Assembly: GCA_037145635.1 (NCBI GenBank)
Contig: JBBCXB010000009.1
Span: 1 to 64,000, forward strand
Length of the DNA: 64,000 nucleotides
Direction of reading: 5' to 3'
From: JAATFS01 sp037145635
GTDB taxonomy: Bacteria > Pseudomonadota > Gammaproteobacteria > Xanthomonadales > Xanthomonadaceae
Both the position numbers and the translations under genes were made by a program. Below the pieces are notes generated by a model that was given only the letters and a program-made list of their open reading frames with translations, was not told the DNA's origin and did not search any database. Shown in pieces: positions 7,794-17,492 of this stretch (positions within the stretch are counted from its first letter, which is position 1; every line of letters begins with the position of its first letter).

Positions 7794-10621
7794 CAGTGCG
7801 CGTTCCCCGTGCGTGCCGAACGTTGGGCCGGATCGATCTGGCCGCGCTGCGAGTCGCGCGTGCGCGACGGCTTGATCGTGCCCAGCATCGACAGCATCAG
7901 CATCACCGCCCCGAACACCACCAGGTAGACGCCGGTGTCGAAGCCCATCGCGCTGGCCAGCTCCAGGTCGCCGACCAGCGGCAGCGCCAGGGTCAGGTGG
8001 CCGCTGGTCAGGAACGGCACCCCGAACAGCATCGACGCCGCGCCGCTGGCCAGCGCGAGCAGCAGGCCGGTGCCGATCAGGCGGATGTAGTCGAAGCCGA
8101 AGCGCGATTCGACCGAGGCGGTGCCCTGGATCACGTACTGCATCAGCAGCGGCACCGCCAGCACCAGCCCGGCGATGAAGCCGCCGCCGGGCGCGTTGTG
8201 GCCGCGCAGGAACAGGAAGATCGACACCGTCAGCGTCAGCGGAAACATGATCTGCGCCAGGTCGGCCGGCACCGGCAGCTTGATCGGCGGGCCGGGCATG
8301 ATCTTCTCGGGCGCCATCCGCGAGCGCCGCAGCAGCGCGTGCACCACCAGCCCGGCGATCGCGAACACGGTGATCTCGCCGAAGGTGTCGAAGCCGCGGA
8401 AGTCGACCAGGATCACGTTGACCACGTTGCGCCCGTACGCCTCCGGCAGCGAGCGCAGCAACAGCTCGCCGGCCATGGTGTCGCTGGGGCGCGTCATCAG
8501 CGTATAGGCCAGCGCCGCCAGCCCGGTGCCGCCGGCCACCGCCAGCGCGGCGTCGCGCCAGCGCCGCCAGCGGCCGCGCTCGGGCAGCGAGCGCTCGGGC
8601 AGGTAGTTCATTGCCAGCAGCATCAGCACCAGCGTCACCATCTCCACCAGCAGCTGGGTCAGCGCCAGGTCCGGCGCCGATAGGAACACGAACGCCAGGC
8701 TCACCGCCATGCCGGTGCCGCCCAGCACCAGCACCGCCAGCAGCCGCTGCCGGTGCAGGAACAGGCTGGCCAGCGCGCAGGCGATCATCAGCAGCCACAG
8801 CGCCCAGCCCAGCAACGGCATCGGCTGCGGGGCCGGCCAGTCGGGCAGCCGGCCCTCGCCGAGGAACGGGCTGCCGGCCACCAGCAGCGCGGTGACCAGC
8901 AGCAACGCCAGCATCCGCTGCAGACTGCCGTTGGCGATGCCCTGGGTGAAGCGCACCGCCAGCCGGAACAGCGCGCCGACCTGCCAGTTGAACAGCGAAC
9001 GGCCCTGCGAGCGGTTCTTCACCGCATACAGGTCCAGCACTCGCCGCAGCCCGGCATACAGCAGCACGCCGCCGACCACGCCGGCCAGGCTCATCGCCAG
9101 CGGCCAGTTCCAGCCGTGCCACACCGACAGGCTGTAGGCCGGCAGGGCATCGCCCAGGATCGCGCCGGCGGCGGCATGCAGCACCGGGGCCACCGTCCAC
9201 GCCGGCACCACGCCCACCGCCACGCAGACCAGCACCAGCACCTCGACCGGGATCTTCATCCAGCGCGGCGGCTCGTGCGGCACCCGGTCCAGGTCGAGCG
9301 GGCCGGGGCCGAAGAAGGTGTCGTGGACGAAGCGCAGGCTGTAGGCCACGCCGAGCAGGCCGGCCAGCAGCGCCGCCCCCGTGGCGAAGATGCGCATCGG
9401 CTGCGGCGCCTCGGTCTCCAGCGCCACCGCGAAGAACATCTCCTTGGACAGGAAGCCGTTGAGCAGCGGGATGCCGGCCATCGACAGCGAGGCGATGATC
9501 GCCAGCGTGCTGGTGAACGGCATCAGCCGCCGCAGGTTGCCGAGCTTGCGCATGTCGCGCGTGCCGGTCTCGTGGTCGATGATGCCCGCGGCCATGAACA
9601 GCGAGGCCTTGAACACCGCATGGTTGAGGATGTGGAACACGCCGGCCACCACCGCCATCGGCGTGGACAGCCCGAACAGCATCGTGATCAGGCCGAGGTG
9701 CGAGATCGTCGAGTACGCCAGCACGCCCTTGAGGTCGTGCTGGAAGATCGCGTGCCAGGCGCCCAGCAGCAGCGTGGCCGCGCCGATCGCGGTGACCGTG
9801 TAGAAGAACAGGTCGGTGCCGGCCAGTGCCGGGTGCAGCCGCGCCAGCAGGAACACGCCGGCCTTCACCATCGTCGCCGAGTGCAGGTAGGCCGACACCG
9901 GCGTCGGCGCGGCCATCGCATGGGGCAGCCAGAAGTGGAACGGGAACTGCGCGCTCTTGGTGAACACGCCCGCCAGCACCAGCATCAGCGCGTACGGGTA
10001 CAGCGGGCTGGCACGGATCACGTCGCCGGCGGCCAGCACCGCGTCCAGGTCGAAGCTGCCGACGATGCGGCCGATCAGCAGCACGCCGCCGAGCAGCGCC
10101 AGGCCGCCGCCGCCGGTGATCACCAGCGCCATCCGGGCGCCCTCGCGCGCGTCCTGGCGGTACGACCAGAAACCGATCAGCAGGAACGAACTGATGCTGG
10201 TCAGTTCCCAGAACACCATCAGCAGCAGCAGGTTGCCGGACAGCACCATGCCCAGCATCGCCCCCATGAACAGCATCAGGTAGGCGTAGAAGCGCCGCGC
10301 GCTGTCGCGTTCGCTCAGGTAGTAGCGCGCGTACATCACCACCAGCCCGCCGATCGCCAGCACCAGCAGCGCGAACATCCACGCCAGCCCGTCCAGGCGC
10401 AGCGATACCGTCAGGCCGATCTGCGGCAGCCACGCGTGCTCGCTGCGCACCACCTGCCCGGCCAGCACCGCCGGCGACAGGCTGCCGAGCACCAGCAACC
10501 CCGCCAGCGGCGCCGTGCCCGCCAGCCACGCGATGGCGGAGCGGGAGACACGGCCAGACGATGCCACGGCGGCTGCCAGAAGGAAGGGCAGCGCCAGCAG
10601 GATTTCGAGCAGCGGGATCAT
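7793..10621 (-). CDS. mnhA: Fused Na+/H+ antiporter subunit A/B (MnhAB)
   Basis: 942 residues, first gene of the operon. Residues about 1-770 are the MrpA part: ND5-like helices with FWELTSISSFLLIGFW, KSAQFPFHFWLPHAMAAPTP and HILNHAVFKASLFMAAG, then the extra C-terminal helices. Residues about 790-930 are the MrpB domain, with SIFLFLRGHNAPGGGFIAGL and DTGVYLVVFGAVM. A/B fusion is usual in Proteobacteria, whereas Bacillus has separate mrpA and mrpB. The gene is divergent from the epimerase-like gene, leaving 143 bp for promoters. It is the largest ion-translocating subunit. Confidence 0.95.
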   Translation of the reverse strand: MIPLLEILLALPFLLAAAVASSGRVSRSAIAWLAGTAPLAGLLVLGSLSPAVLAGQVVRSEHAWLPQIGLTVSLRLDGLAWMFALLVLAIGGLVVMYARYYLSERDSARRFYAYLMLFMGAMLGMVLSGNLLLLMVFWELTSISSFLLIGFWSYRQDAREGARMALVITGGGGLALLGGVLLIGRIVGSFDLDAVLAAGDVIRASPLYPYALMLVLAGVFTKSAQFPFHFWLPHAMAAPTPVSAYLHSATMVKAGVFLLARLHPALAGTDLFFYTVTAIGAATLLLGAWHAIFQHDLKGVLAYSTISHLGLITMLFGLSTPMAVVAGVFHILNHAVFKASLFMAAGIIDHETGTRDMRKLGNLRRLMPFTSTLAIIASLSMAGIPLLNGFLSKEMFFAVALETEAPQPMRIFATGAALLAGLLGVAYSLRFVHDTFFGPGPLDLDRVPHEPPRWMKIPVEVLVLVCVAVGVVPAWTVAPVLHAAAGAILGDALPAYSLSVWHGWNWPLAMSLAGVVGGVLLYAGLRRVLDLYAVKNRSQGRSLFNWQVGALFRLAVRFTQGIANGSLQRMLALLLVTALLVAGSPFLGEGRLPDWPAPQPMPLLGWALWLLMIACALASLFLHRQRLLAVLVLGGTGMAVSLAFVFLSAPDLALTQLLVEMVTLVLMLLAMNYLPERSLPERGRWRRWRDAALAVAGGTGLAALAYTLMTRPSDTMAGELLLRSLPEAYGRNVVNVILVDFRGFDTFGEITVFAIAGLVVHALLRRSRMAPEKIMPGPPIKLPVPADLAQIMFPLTLTVSIFLFLRGHNAPGGGFIAGLVLAVPLLMQYVIQGTASVESRFGFDYIRLIGTGLLLALASGAASMLFGVPFLTSGHLTLALPLVGDLELASAMGFDTGVYLVVFGAVMLMLSMLGTIKPSRTRDSQRGQIDPAQRSARTGNAH

Positions 10622-10764
10622 GCAGGGAATCCGAGATTCGCGAGCAGGAGGTCGAGTCTAGCAAATGGTTTCGCGCCGCTGGCCGGGAGACTGAACGCGT
10701 GTTGGGAATCGTGCCCGTGGCGTCTGCACCCCGGTGCGCCCGCGCCAGCCGGTATCCTTGGGCG

Positions 10765-11682
10765 ATGCCTTTGCCTGTCTCTTCTTCGTCCTCCGCGCCG
10801 CCGCCGCCGGCGCCGCACGCCCTGGTGTTCGGCGGCAGCGGCCAGATCGGCGAGCGGCTGCTGGACCGCCTGCTCGCCGCCGGCTGGCAGGTGACCGCGT
10901 GGTCGCGGCAACCCCGCGCGCCGCGGGCCGGCCTGGTCTGGCAGCCGGGCGACCTGCGGCACGGCCCGGCACCGGCGCAGGCGTTCGCCGCGGTCTTCAG
11001 CTGCGGCCCGCTCGACCAGTTCGCGTCGTGGTACGTGCGGCACGCGGTCGCCGCCGCGCGCGTGGTGGCGTTCGGTTCCACCAGCCTGGAGGTCAAGCAG
11101 CACTCCCGCGACGCGGCCGAGCGCGACGTCGCCCGGCGCCTGGACGAGGCCGAGCGGCAGCTGTTCGCCACCGCGGCCGAGCGCGGCGCCGCGGCCACGG
11201 TGCTGCGCCCGACCCTGGTCTACGGCGCCGGGCGCGACCGCACCCTGACCCAGATCGCGCAGCTGGCGCAGCGCAGCGGCGCGTTCGTGCTGCCCGGCCA
11301 GGCCACCGGCCTGCGACAGCCGGTGCACGTGGAGGACCTGGCGCAGGCCGCGCTCGACGTAGTGGCGCAGCCGGCCACCTGGCAGCGCAGCTACGCGCTG
11401 GGCGGGGGCGAGGTGCTGAGCTATCGCGAGATGGTGGCGCGGGTGCTGGGGGCGCTGCGGCCGCCGGCACGACTGTACCGCGTGCCCACGCCGGCGTTCG
11501 CGCTGGCGCTGGCCGTGGCGCACCGGCTGGGACGGCTGCGGGGCATGAACGCGGCCGCGCTGGCCCGCATGCGCGACGACCTGGTGTTCGACCTGGAACC
11601 GGCGCGCCGCGATTTCGGTTATGCGCCGCGCGGATTCCGTCCCGGTCCGGCCGAGCTGGGCGTGGCCGCGGACGAGGCCTGA
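10765..11682 (+). CDS. NAD(P)-binding epimerase/dehydratase-like protein
   Basis: A 305-residue atypical short-chain dehydrogenase fold. The Rossmann signature is VFGGSGQIGERLLD at about residues 19-32. A central LRPTLVYGAGRD is the NAD-dependent epimerase-type segment, and the catalytic-region residues are replaced by a FGSTSLEVKQHS stretch. The chosen start is the ATG at 10765; a serine/alanine/proline-rich stretch precedes the fold. The substrate is unknown. It is transcribed divergently from mnhAB and ends 155 bp before the convergent protease gene, with a strong hairpin in between. Confidence 0.75.
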   Translation: MPLPVSSSSSAPPPPAPHALVFGGSGQIGERLLDRLLAAGWQVTAWSRQPRAPRAGLVWQPGDLRHGPAPAQAFAAVFSCGPLDQFASWYVRHAVAAARVVAFGSTSLEVKQHSRDAAERDVARRLDEAERQLFATAAERGAAATVLRPTLVYGAGRDRTLTQIAQLAQRSGAFVLPGQATGLRQPVHVEDLAQAALDVVAQPATWQRSYALGGGEVLSYREMVARVLGALRPPARLYRVPTPAFALALAVAHRLGRLRGMNAAALARMRDDLVFDLEPARRDFGYAPRGFRPGPAELGVAADEA

Positions 11683-11753
11683 GCCGCCCGTGGCAGGACC
11701 GCGACGCGGCCTGCCGCGCACAGCGTGCAGCGACCTCCATACGGAGGCCAGGA

Positions 11754-11783
11754 CAGCGGGCCGTCCCTTCGGACGGCCCGCTG
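11754..11783. terminator. Strong GC hairpin between convergent genes
   Basis: A perfect 13-bp stem (11754-11766 with 11771-11783, CAGCGGGCCGTCC paired with its complement) and a four-base loop. It lies between the epimerase (plus) and the protease (minus). There is no U-tract on either side, so termination would need other factors. Confidence 0.45.
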
Positions 11784-11837
11784 CGGGGACTCAGGGCGAA
11801 GCGCCCCGACGCACCGCGATGCGCCGGGGCGGGCCGG

Positions 11838-13433
11838 TCAGTTGACCGACACGGCGCTCCAGGCGGCCGCGACCGCCTTGTACTGCGTGGAGGTGCTGCC
11901 GTACAGGTCGGTCGCCGCGCTCAGCGTCGCCTTGCGGGCCGCCGCGTAGTTGGTCGAGGACGTCATGTAGACGGTCAGCGCGCGGTACCAGATCTTGCCC
12001 GCCGCGGTGCGGCCGATCGCGGTGAGCGCGGTGTTGCCGTTGCAGACCAGCGAGCTGGCCGTCAGGTTGGCCGAGCTGCCACTGCCGAAGCCCGACGGCA
12101 CGACCGCGCCCTCGGCCAGCAGGTAGTAGAAGTGGTTGGCCACGCCGGAGCTGTAGTGCACGTCCAGCGACCCCACGCTGCTGCTGTAGCAATCCGGCGA
12201 ACTGCCGTCCAGGCTGGGCTTGAACATGAAGCGCAGCGCGCGCGTGCCGTTCGGATTGCTGCGGAAGATCTTCTCGCCGATCAGGTAGTTGCCCGGCTCG
12301 CTGGTGTTGGCGGCGTAGTACTCGACCATCGCACCCATGATGTCGGACGTGGCCTCGTTGAGGCCGCCGGACTCGCCGGAATAGGTCAGGTTGGCCGAGC
12401 GGCTGGTGACGCCGTGCGACATCTCGTGGCCGGCCACGTCGATCGCCACCAGCGGCGCGTAGCTGCTGCCGTCGCCGTCGCCGAAGGTCATGCAGAAGCA
12501 GCTGTCCGACCAGAACGCGTTGACGTAGTTGCTGCCGTAATGCACGCGGCTCTGCGCGCCCTTGCCGTCGTTGGCGATGCCGTTGCGGCTGTGCACCTGC
12601 TTGTAGTAATCCCAGGTCAGCGACACGCCGTAGTGCGCGTCGACTCCGGCGCTGGCCACGTCGGTGGTCGCGTTGTTGCCCCAGACGTTATCGGCGTCGG
12701 TGAGCAGGGTGCCGCTGCCGGAGGTGCGGTTGGCCAGGGTGTAGGTGCTGCCGCTGCCGCGGCTCAGGTCCACCATCTCGTAGTTGCCGGTGCAGCGGGT
12801 GGTGCTGATCGTGACGTTGCCGGCGAACAGCGACTTGCCGGTGCCCGAGGCACTGGTGCCGCCGCTGCAGGCGGTATGCACGGTGTCCCATTCCTCCAGC
12901 ACCTGGCCGTTGCCGGCGTCGACGATGTAGTGCATGTCGGTCGGGGTCTGGTCCGGCTTGATCCCGCTGTAGACCACCTCGTAGGCCAACCGCGGCGTGG
13001 CGGTGCGCGCGTAGATCACCTGGCGCGCGGTCGGCACGCTGTCAAAGCCGGTGCCGAAGCGCAGGCCGGCCTCGGTGATGGCTCGGTCGGCGCTGATGCC
13101 GGGCAGCAGGCTGGGGCGCGCGGCCGTGCGCAGGGTCTGGCTGACGTCCTTCATGACCCCGGTGCGCGAATGCACCACCACGTCGCCGCCGATCACCGGC
13201 AGCGCCTTGTAGCTGCGGTCCATGCGGACGTGCTCGGTGCCGTCGGCATCGATGACGGTATCGCGGACCGCGAACTGGTCGGCGCTGTCGCGATGGACCA
13301 GGGCGGCGGCGGTGCCGCTCAGCAGGGACTGAGCGCGTGCCGTGGCCGCCGAAGCGGTCAGGTCGGCGGCGGTGGCGGGCAGGGACACGAACAGCGCGCA
13401 CGCGACCGCGGCGCCCAACAGATTCGACTGCAT
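11838..13433 (-). CDS. Secreted thermolysin-family (M4) zinc metalloprotease
   Basis: 531 residues. A signal peptide is present at 1-23 (AVACALFVSLPATA), then an FTP/PepSY-type propeptide to about residue 200, then the M4 catalytic domain. Zinc ligands are H336 and H340 in HEMSH and E360 in GLNEATSD; the catalytic proton donor region holds H426 in SLDVHYSSGVANHF. The start at 13433 rather than 13493 is set by AAGGAG eight bases upstream and by the signal peptide beginning there. There is no C-terminal PPC domain, so the enzyme probably ends at the catalytic domain after propeptide removal. An exported protease fits a predatory or saprophytic lifestyle of this family. Confidence 0.95.
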   Translation of the reverse strand: MQSNLLGAAVACALFVSLPATAADLTASAATARAQSLLSGTAAALVHRDSADQFAVRDTVIDADGTEHVRMDRSYKALPVIGGDVVVHSRTGVMKDVSQTLRTAARPSLLPGISADRAITEAGLRFGTGFDSVPTARQVIYARTATPRLAYEVVYSGIKPDQTPTDMHYIVDAGNGQVLEEWDTVHTACSGGTSASGTGKSLFAGNVTISTTRCTGNYEMVDLSRGSGSTYTLANRTSGSGTLLTDADNVWGNNATTDVASAGVDAHYGVSLTWDYYKQVHSRNGIANDGKGAQSRVHYGSNYVNAFWSDSCFCMTFGDGDGSSYAPLVAIDVAGHEMSHGVTSRSANLTYSGESGGLNEATSDIMGAMVEYYAANTSEPGNYLIGEKIFRSNPNGTRALRFMFKPSLDGSSPDCYSSSVGSLDVHYSSGVANHFYYLLAEGAVVPSGFGSGSSANLTASSLVCNGNTALTAIGRTAAGKIWYRALTVYMTSSTNYAAARKATLSAATDLYGSTSTQYKAVAAAWSAVSVN

Positions 13434-13723
13434 GACGGATCTCCTTGAATGGCAATGCAGGTGGCAAGAACCAGGCCGGGGGCGTGGCTTCATTTGCCGT
13501 TAAGTGACGGGATGAGGCGGGGGCTACGCTGTCACAGCACACAGCGCTTAGAAAGTGGGCCGCTCAAAAAAGTTTGAACAGTTACTAAATCTGTGGAGTC
13601 GGTCGATTGGAAATGCGACGTGCACCACACGAATTCACCGGATTCACGCAGACATCACGTCATCAAGCGGTGGTATAAGCGCGCCTTGATGCGCCGCAGG
13701 GCCTCGCTGCGCGATGCTGGCGT

Positions 13724-13758
13724 GCCAACTGCCAACTGCCAACTGCCAACTGCCAACT
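13724..13758. repeat. Heptamer tandem repeat, five perfect copies
   Basis: Five exact copies of GCCAACT, followed by decayed copies (gctgatt, gcccatt). It lies in the gap between the protease promoter side and the repeat-rich region to 14160. The motif is non-coding and its length is a multiple of seven. Confidence 0.9.
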
Positions 13759-13759
13759 G

Positions 13760-14266
13760 CTGATTGCCCATTGCTGTCCGCCACCCGCAACCCGGGCTGA
13801 TCCAAACTGAGCCGAGTTGATCCGATCCGAGTCCAAGTCCGGGCCCGAGCTCAAGCCCGGGTCCAAGCCACGGCCGAGCCGAGCCGACCGCGAGGCGGAT
13901 TCGGATTCGGAGCCCGTGTTGGTCCCCCGGCTTGGCGGCGACGTCGGTGCTCATCCGCCCCGGCAACTGCGACCTCCTAGCGTCCGCAAGCGACCGACAC
14001 GACATTGCGCCAGCGGGCTCACGCTTTCTGGATTGTGTTCGGATCGGCTCAGGCCAGGCTGGACTGGGCCGGGCTGGGCTGGGCTTTTCAGCTCGGGCTC
14101 GGGCCTCTGCCGAGCCGGCCCGAGCCGGCCCGGCCGGTCTCGATCTAGGTCTCGGTCTCGCCTCGGGCTGCGGCCTTCCTGTCCGATGGGTCGGTTGCGC
14201 GACGGCGGCGGTCGCGGACCGCAGCCGAAGGCGGCCGCTCGCTCGCGCCGACGCGGATGGCGGCGA
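13760..14266. other. Low-complexity GC-rich gap with degenerate short repeats
   Basis: About 500 bp with irregular copies of gagcc, gatccga, gggct and ggtctcg motifs, the clearest around 13795-13890 and 14050-14165. Long open frames cross it on both strands, but their translations are arginine/proline/alanine-rich and unlike any family. I see no gene, tRNA or intact mobile element. The repeats look like slippage products rather than an ordered array. Confidence 0.5.
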
Positions 14267-14758
14267 TCAGTAGCGCCAGCCCATGCGCCGGTAGAGCTTG
14301 GCCATCACCCAGGCGGGGCCGATCAGCAGGTACACCAGGTCGGTGAGAAAACTCGGCCTGCGGCCTTCGAGCCGGTGACCGGCGAACTGCGCGATCCAGG
14401 CCAGCACGAACACCGCCACCGCGGTCCACAGCAGGCCGGCCAGGCCGAGCCGGGCCTCCAGCAGGCGGCACAGGCAACCACAGAAGAAGAACGCGGCCAG
14501 CATGCCGAGTCCCAGCGGACGCGACAGCCGGTTGTAGAAGGCCCAGGCCGCGAACATCGCCAAGGCCGCCCAGATGCCGCTGTCGAACCAGCTGCCGCCG
14601 ACCGGCACGCACCACAGCATCGCCACCACCGACCACAGGATCGCCGGCACCGCGACCACGTGGATCTGCTGGTTGGTGTCGTGGCGGTGGTCGTCGGAAT
14701 AACTGGCGAAGTAGCGGTCGATCGGGCGGGCAGCGGCGGTGGCGGTGCGGCGGGTCAT
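14267..14758 (-). CDS. Mpo1-like (DUF962) membrane protein
   Basis: 163 residues. The N-terminal HDTNQQIHVVAVPAILWS is the hallmark of the DUF962/Mpo1 family, with histidines expected to bind iron, and four to five membrane helices follow. In yeast the homologue is a dioxygenase acting on 2-hydroxy fatty acids; the bacterial role is not established. Start ATG 14758 has a GGAGGG Shine-Dalgarno six bases upstream. The longer frame to 14857 lacks such a site. Confidence 0.85.
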   Translation of the reverse strand: MTRRTATAAARPIDRYFASYSDDHRHDTNQQIHVVAVPAILWSVVAMLWCVPVGGSWFDSGIWAALAMFAAWAFYNRLSRPLGLGMLAAFFFCGCLCRLLEARLGLAGLLWTAVAVFVLAWIAQFAGHRLEGRRPSFLTDLVYLLIGPAWVMAKLYRRMGWRY

Positions 14759-14864
14759 GTTTCCCTCCCAGGAAGCGTCCACAGCATAGTGCCATCGCCC
14801 GCGGCCGCGATAGGCGAAGCGCGGCGCGGTGCCGGCCGGCATCGTGGCATGGCGCACCGGCCGG

Positions 14865-15479
14865 TCAGCGCAGGCGACGCACCCGGAGCGGGACGCCGGC
14901 CGGCGTGACCAGCAGGTAGCTGCCCATCGCCGCCCTGCGCACCACCACCGCGTCGCCCGGGGCGAGCGGCCCGCGCTGGGTGGCCTCGCTCAGCTCCCAC
15001 ACCTGGCCGTTGTCGAGATCGACGGTGCGGCCACCGCCCGTGCCATGGGTCACGCGCGCCACCCGCGCCTGGAACTGTCCGACCCGCAGGGTGCGGGGGG
15101 TGGCGGATGCGGTCGCCCCCTCCCGGTCCTTGCCGAAGTCGTCGACCGCCATCGCGGCGGCGGCCTGGCGCGCCGCCGCGCCTGGCGGGAACGCCCGGTC
15201 GAAGCAGGCCAGTCGCTCGGCGGACCGCACCACCTCGGCGCAGGCATGCGTGGGCGGCGCCTCGGCGGCCGGCGCGTGTGTCGCCACTGCTGCGACGGAC
15301 AGGGTGCCGAGCGTCCACAGCAGCAGGCGCCCGGCACCGGCGATCGTGCGCGCGGCGCGGGAAGGGGGCGGTATTCCGGCGGCCACGGCGGGGAGCCGCA
15401 GAGGAGGTGCGATCCGGGCCGTCAGCGCAGCATTCGGCGCCGGCGGCCGGGGTGCGGCATTTCCCGGGAGAGGTTTCAT
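14865..15479 (-). CDS. Putative exported protein of unknown function
   Basis: 204 residues if it starts at ATG 15479. A hydrophobic stretch at about 50-70 (LLLWTLGTLSVAAVATHAPA) looks like a signal peptide placed unusually far from the start, so the true start may be an internal GTG or TTG. After it comes CAEVVRSAERLACFDRAF, a two-cysteine motif frequent in small periplasmic proteins of Xanthomonadaceae. The C-terminal half has alternating hydrophobic residues consistent with a small beta-domain. It lies 120 bp downstream of the T4SS effector on the same strand; whether it belongs to that island is unclear. Confidence 0.6.
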   Translation of the reverse strand: MKPLPGNAAPRPPAPNAALTARIAPPLRLPAVAAGIPPPSRAARTIAGAGRLLLWTLGTLSVAAVATHAPAAEAPPTHACAEVVRSAERLACFDRAFPPGAAARQAAAAMAVDDFGKDREGATASATPRTLRVGQFQARVARVTHGTGGGRTVDLDNGQVWELSEATQRGPLAPGDAVVVRRAAMGSYLLVTPAGVPLRVRRLR

Positions 15480-15599
15480 GCCTCGAGCATACCCAGCGCG
15501 ACCGCCCCTGGCGCGTGGGAGCGCAAAGGACGCATGAGCCGCCAGGCAGAGCGCCGGCCGGGTCGTTCCGGCCGGCGGGGAGGTGCGGGGTCGGCCGCT

Positions 15600-17441
15600 T
15601 CAGCGGCCGCCCATGACGACCCGCTGCTGCTCTTCCTGCACGTTCTGCTGCGCGCGGCCCGACATCAGCTGGGCGCTGGTGTGCTCCAGGGGCGGTGCCG
15701 GCTGGCTCAGGTCCACCGCGGTGCGGAAGCCGGGCGTGGTGCCCAGGACGAAGGCCTTGCCGTCCTGCATCATCACGCTCTGCACCTTCTCGGCACTGTC
15801 GATCCCGCTCTGCTTGGCCTGCAGCGTGACGTGTGCGGCCAACTCGTTGGAGACGGCACTGGGCAGCCGCGCACGGATGGCCGCATGCAGGGCACTGTCC
15901 GGGTGCGCCGGATCGCCGAGCTGCGGGCCGGCCGCCGTACGCAGGACCGGCGCCTGCGCCGGCTCGGCCGTCGCCAGCCGGCCGTGGGTATCGCGCCCGA
16001 CCACACCGTCCTCGCGCAACCCGTGCTGCTTCTGGAACGCCAGCACCGCCTCGCGGGTGTTGTCGCCGAAACGCCCATCCTCGGCCAGCGGCCTGCCGTC
16101 GCCATCGCGCACGCCGAGGCGATTGAGCGACTGCTGCAGCTGGGCCACCTGCGGATTGTGTTGTCCCTGCTTGAGGAGCGGCTGGCGATCGACCTCGTGC
16201 GCGACCGGTGCAGGCTCCGAAGGACCGCCGGAAGCGCGTGAAGGCCGGGTCCCGGTTTCGGGCTGTGCGTGCAGCGGCGCCCGCGTCTGAAACTCCGGCT
16301 TCGCGGTCAGCGCCCCCACTATCCGGGTGCCGGCGCCATCCCAGTAGCCACCGGGCCGGATCGTGACTTCGGCCGGTCCGGTGCTGCTCTGGGAGCCAAT
16401 GAACTGTAGGTGGCCGTTGCTGTCGTAGCCCTTGAAGATACCGACGTGCTGCCCCTGGGGCGACGAGAACAGCAGGAGGTCCCCGGTCTTCAACGAGCCC
16501 CCTGGCTTGCGCGCCTCCGCGGCCGAAGTCACGTCGAAGTGCTCACGCGCATAGGCTGTCACCTGATTTCCATTGAACAGCTTGGACGTCGTGAAACTGG
16601 CCGCGTTGTCGCCGGGCACGTCGTAGCCGGCGTTCTTCAGGCCGCGCCAGACGAAGGCCGAGCAGTCGACCCCCAACCGGCCATCGTGATCGAGGTCGCG
16701 CTCCAGCCGGCTGCTGTCGCGACCAGGCCGCGAAAGGTCAGGTCGGCCATACTCATAGTGCCTTCCCTCATTGAAGAAGTGCTGCTGCGCCTCGTGGTAG
16801 ATGGACGCGCTGGTGCCGGTAGCGGCGATCACCGGGGCCGCGACTACGGGATTGGGGTGGCCCTGGGTGTGCCCCGGCGCTGGTTGGGCAGGTGTGTGCG
16901 ACACCGGAGCGACGGTTCCCGGCTTCCAGCCTTCAAAACGTCGTATGCCATCGGCCAGCGCGGCACGCTCGGAATCGTTCATCCGGGAAACCGTCTTCTC
17001 GCGCAGATCCACTCCCTGGCGATCGCCTTCGGCAAAGATCGCATCGGCCTGCGCGCGATGATTGGTTCCTCCGCTGTAATCCGCCTTGGAATAATGCGGC
17101 AACAATTGCTCGACGGTCTGGTCCCCGAAGCGCCGCTCCAGCAGCTGTATCTTTGCCGCCCGTCCGGCCTCGTAGCTTTCGAAGACCGCGTTTCCCCACT
17201 GGTCGAGACCGACGACCCCCTCGTAGCGTCGCTGGGCATCTTCCAGCGCCTTCTCGCGGGGGCGCGGGTTGTTGACGGTCTTGTCCGCACTCCCCGCGAA
17301 CTCGAACTTGAGGTTCCCGGGGTTGTTGTTGCGCCATGAAACGCTGCCTCCGGCGCGTTCGACGACGCTGCCGTCGTCCATTTCCAGCGTACGTGTGGTG
17401 CCGACGCTGCTCACGAGGCGGGTGATCTTCGGTTCCGACAT
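15600..17441 (-). CDS. Putative X-T4SS antibacterial effector, NlpC/P60-type peptidoglycan hydrolase
   Basis: 613 residues with no signal peptide. Order of parts: an N-terminal lysozyme-like/structural-protein region with RNNNPGNLKF (about 30-175); a linker; an NlpC/P60-type cysteine hydrolase (about 210-380) with C260 in LGVDCSAFVW and H332 in GQHVGIFKG; a peptidoglycan-binding repeat (about 429-493, ending GVVGRDTHGRL); and a C-terminal region (508-613) starting LGDPAHPDSALHAAIR and ending in a glutamine-rich tail. The last part has the layout of the XVIPCD, the domain by which Xanthomonadales effectors are recruited to the VirD4 coupling protein. A cytosolic enzyme with peptidoglycan-targeting modules and XVIPCD fits injection into rival bacteria. 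An aagga Shine-Dalgarno precedes ATG 17441. Confidence 0.82.
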   Translation of the reverse strand: MSEPKITRLVSSVGTTRTLEMDDGSVVERAGGSVSWRNNNPGNLKFEFAGSADKTVNNPRPREKALEDAQRRYEGVVGLDQWGNAVFESYEAGRAAKIQLLERRFGDQTVEQLLPHYSKADYSGGTNHRAQADAIFAEGDRQGVDLREKTVSRMNDSERAALADGIRRFEGWKPGTVAPVSHTPAQPAPGHTQGHPNPVVAAPVIAATGTSASIYHEAQQHFFNEGRHYEYGRPDLSRPGRDSSRLERDLDHDGRLGVDCSAFVWRGLKNAGYDVPGDNAASFTTSKLFNGNQVTAYAREHFDVTSAAEARKPGGSLKTGDLLLFSSPQGQHVGIFKGYDSNGHLQFIGSQSSTGPAEVTIRPGGYWDGAGTRIVGALTAKPEFQTRAPLHAQPETGTRPSRASGGPSEPAPVAHEVDRQPLLKQGQHNPQVAQLQQSLNRLGVRDGDGRPLAEDGRFGDNTREAVLAFQKQHGLREDGVVGRDTHGRLATAEPAQAPVLRTAAGPQLGDPAHPDSALHAAIRARLPSAVSNELAAHVTLQAKQSGIDSAEKVQSVMMQDGKAFVLGTTPGFRTAVDLSQPAPPLEHTSAQLMSGRAQQNVQEEQQRVVMGGR

Positions 17442-17492
17442 GGTGGCAATCCTTGACTGTCGTTGGGTTGCGATGCGCTGTAGCAGGCGCTG

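Noticed and set aside
13817..14908. A 363-residue plus-strand frame in the repeat-rich gap
   Set aside because: Arginine/serine/proline-rich, crosses low-complexity repeats and the antisense of the DUF962 gene; no ribosome site.
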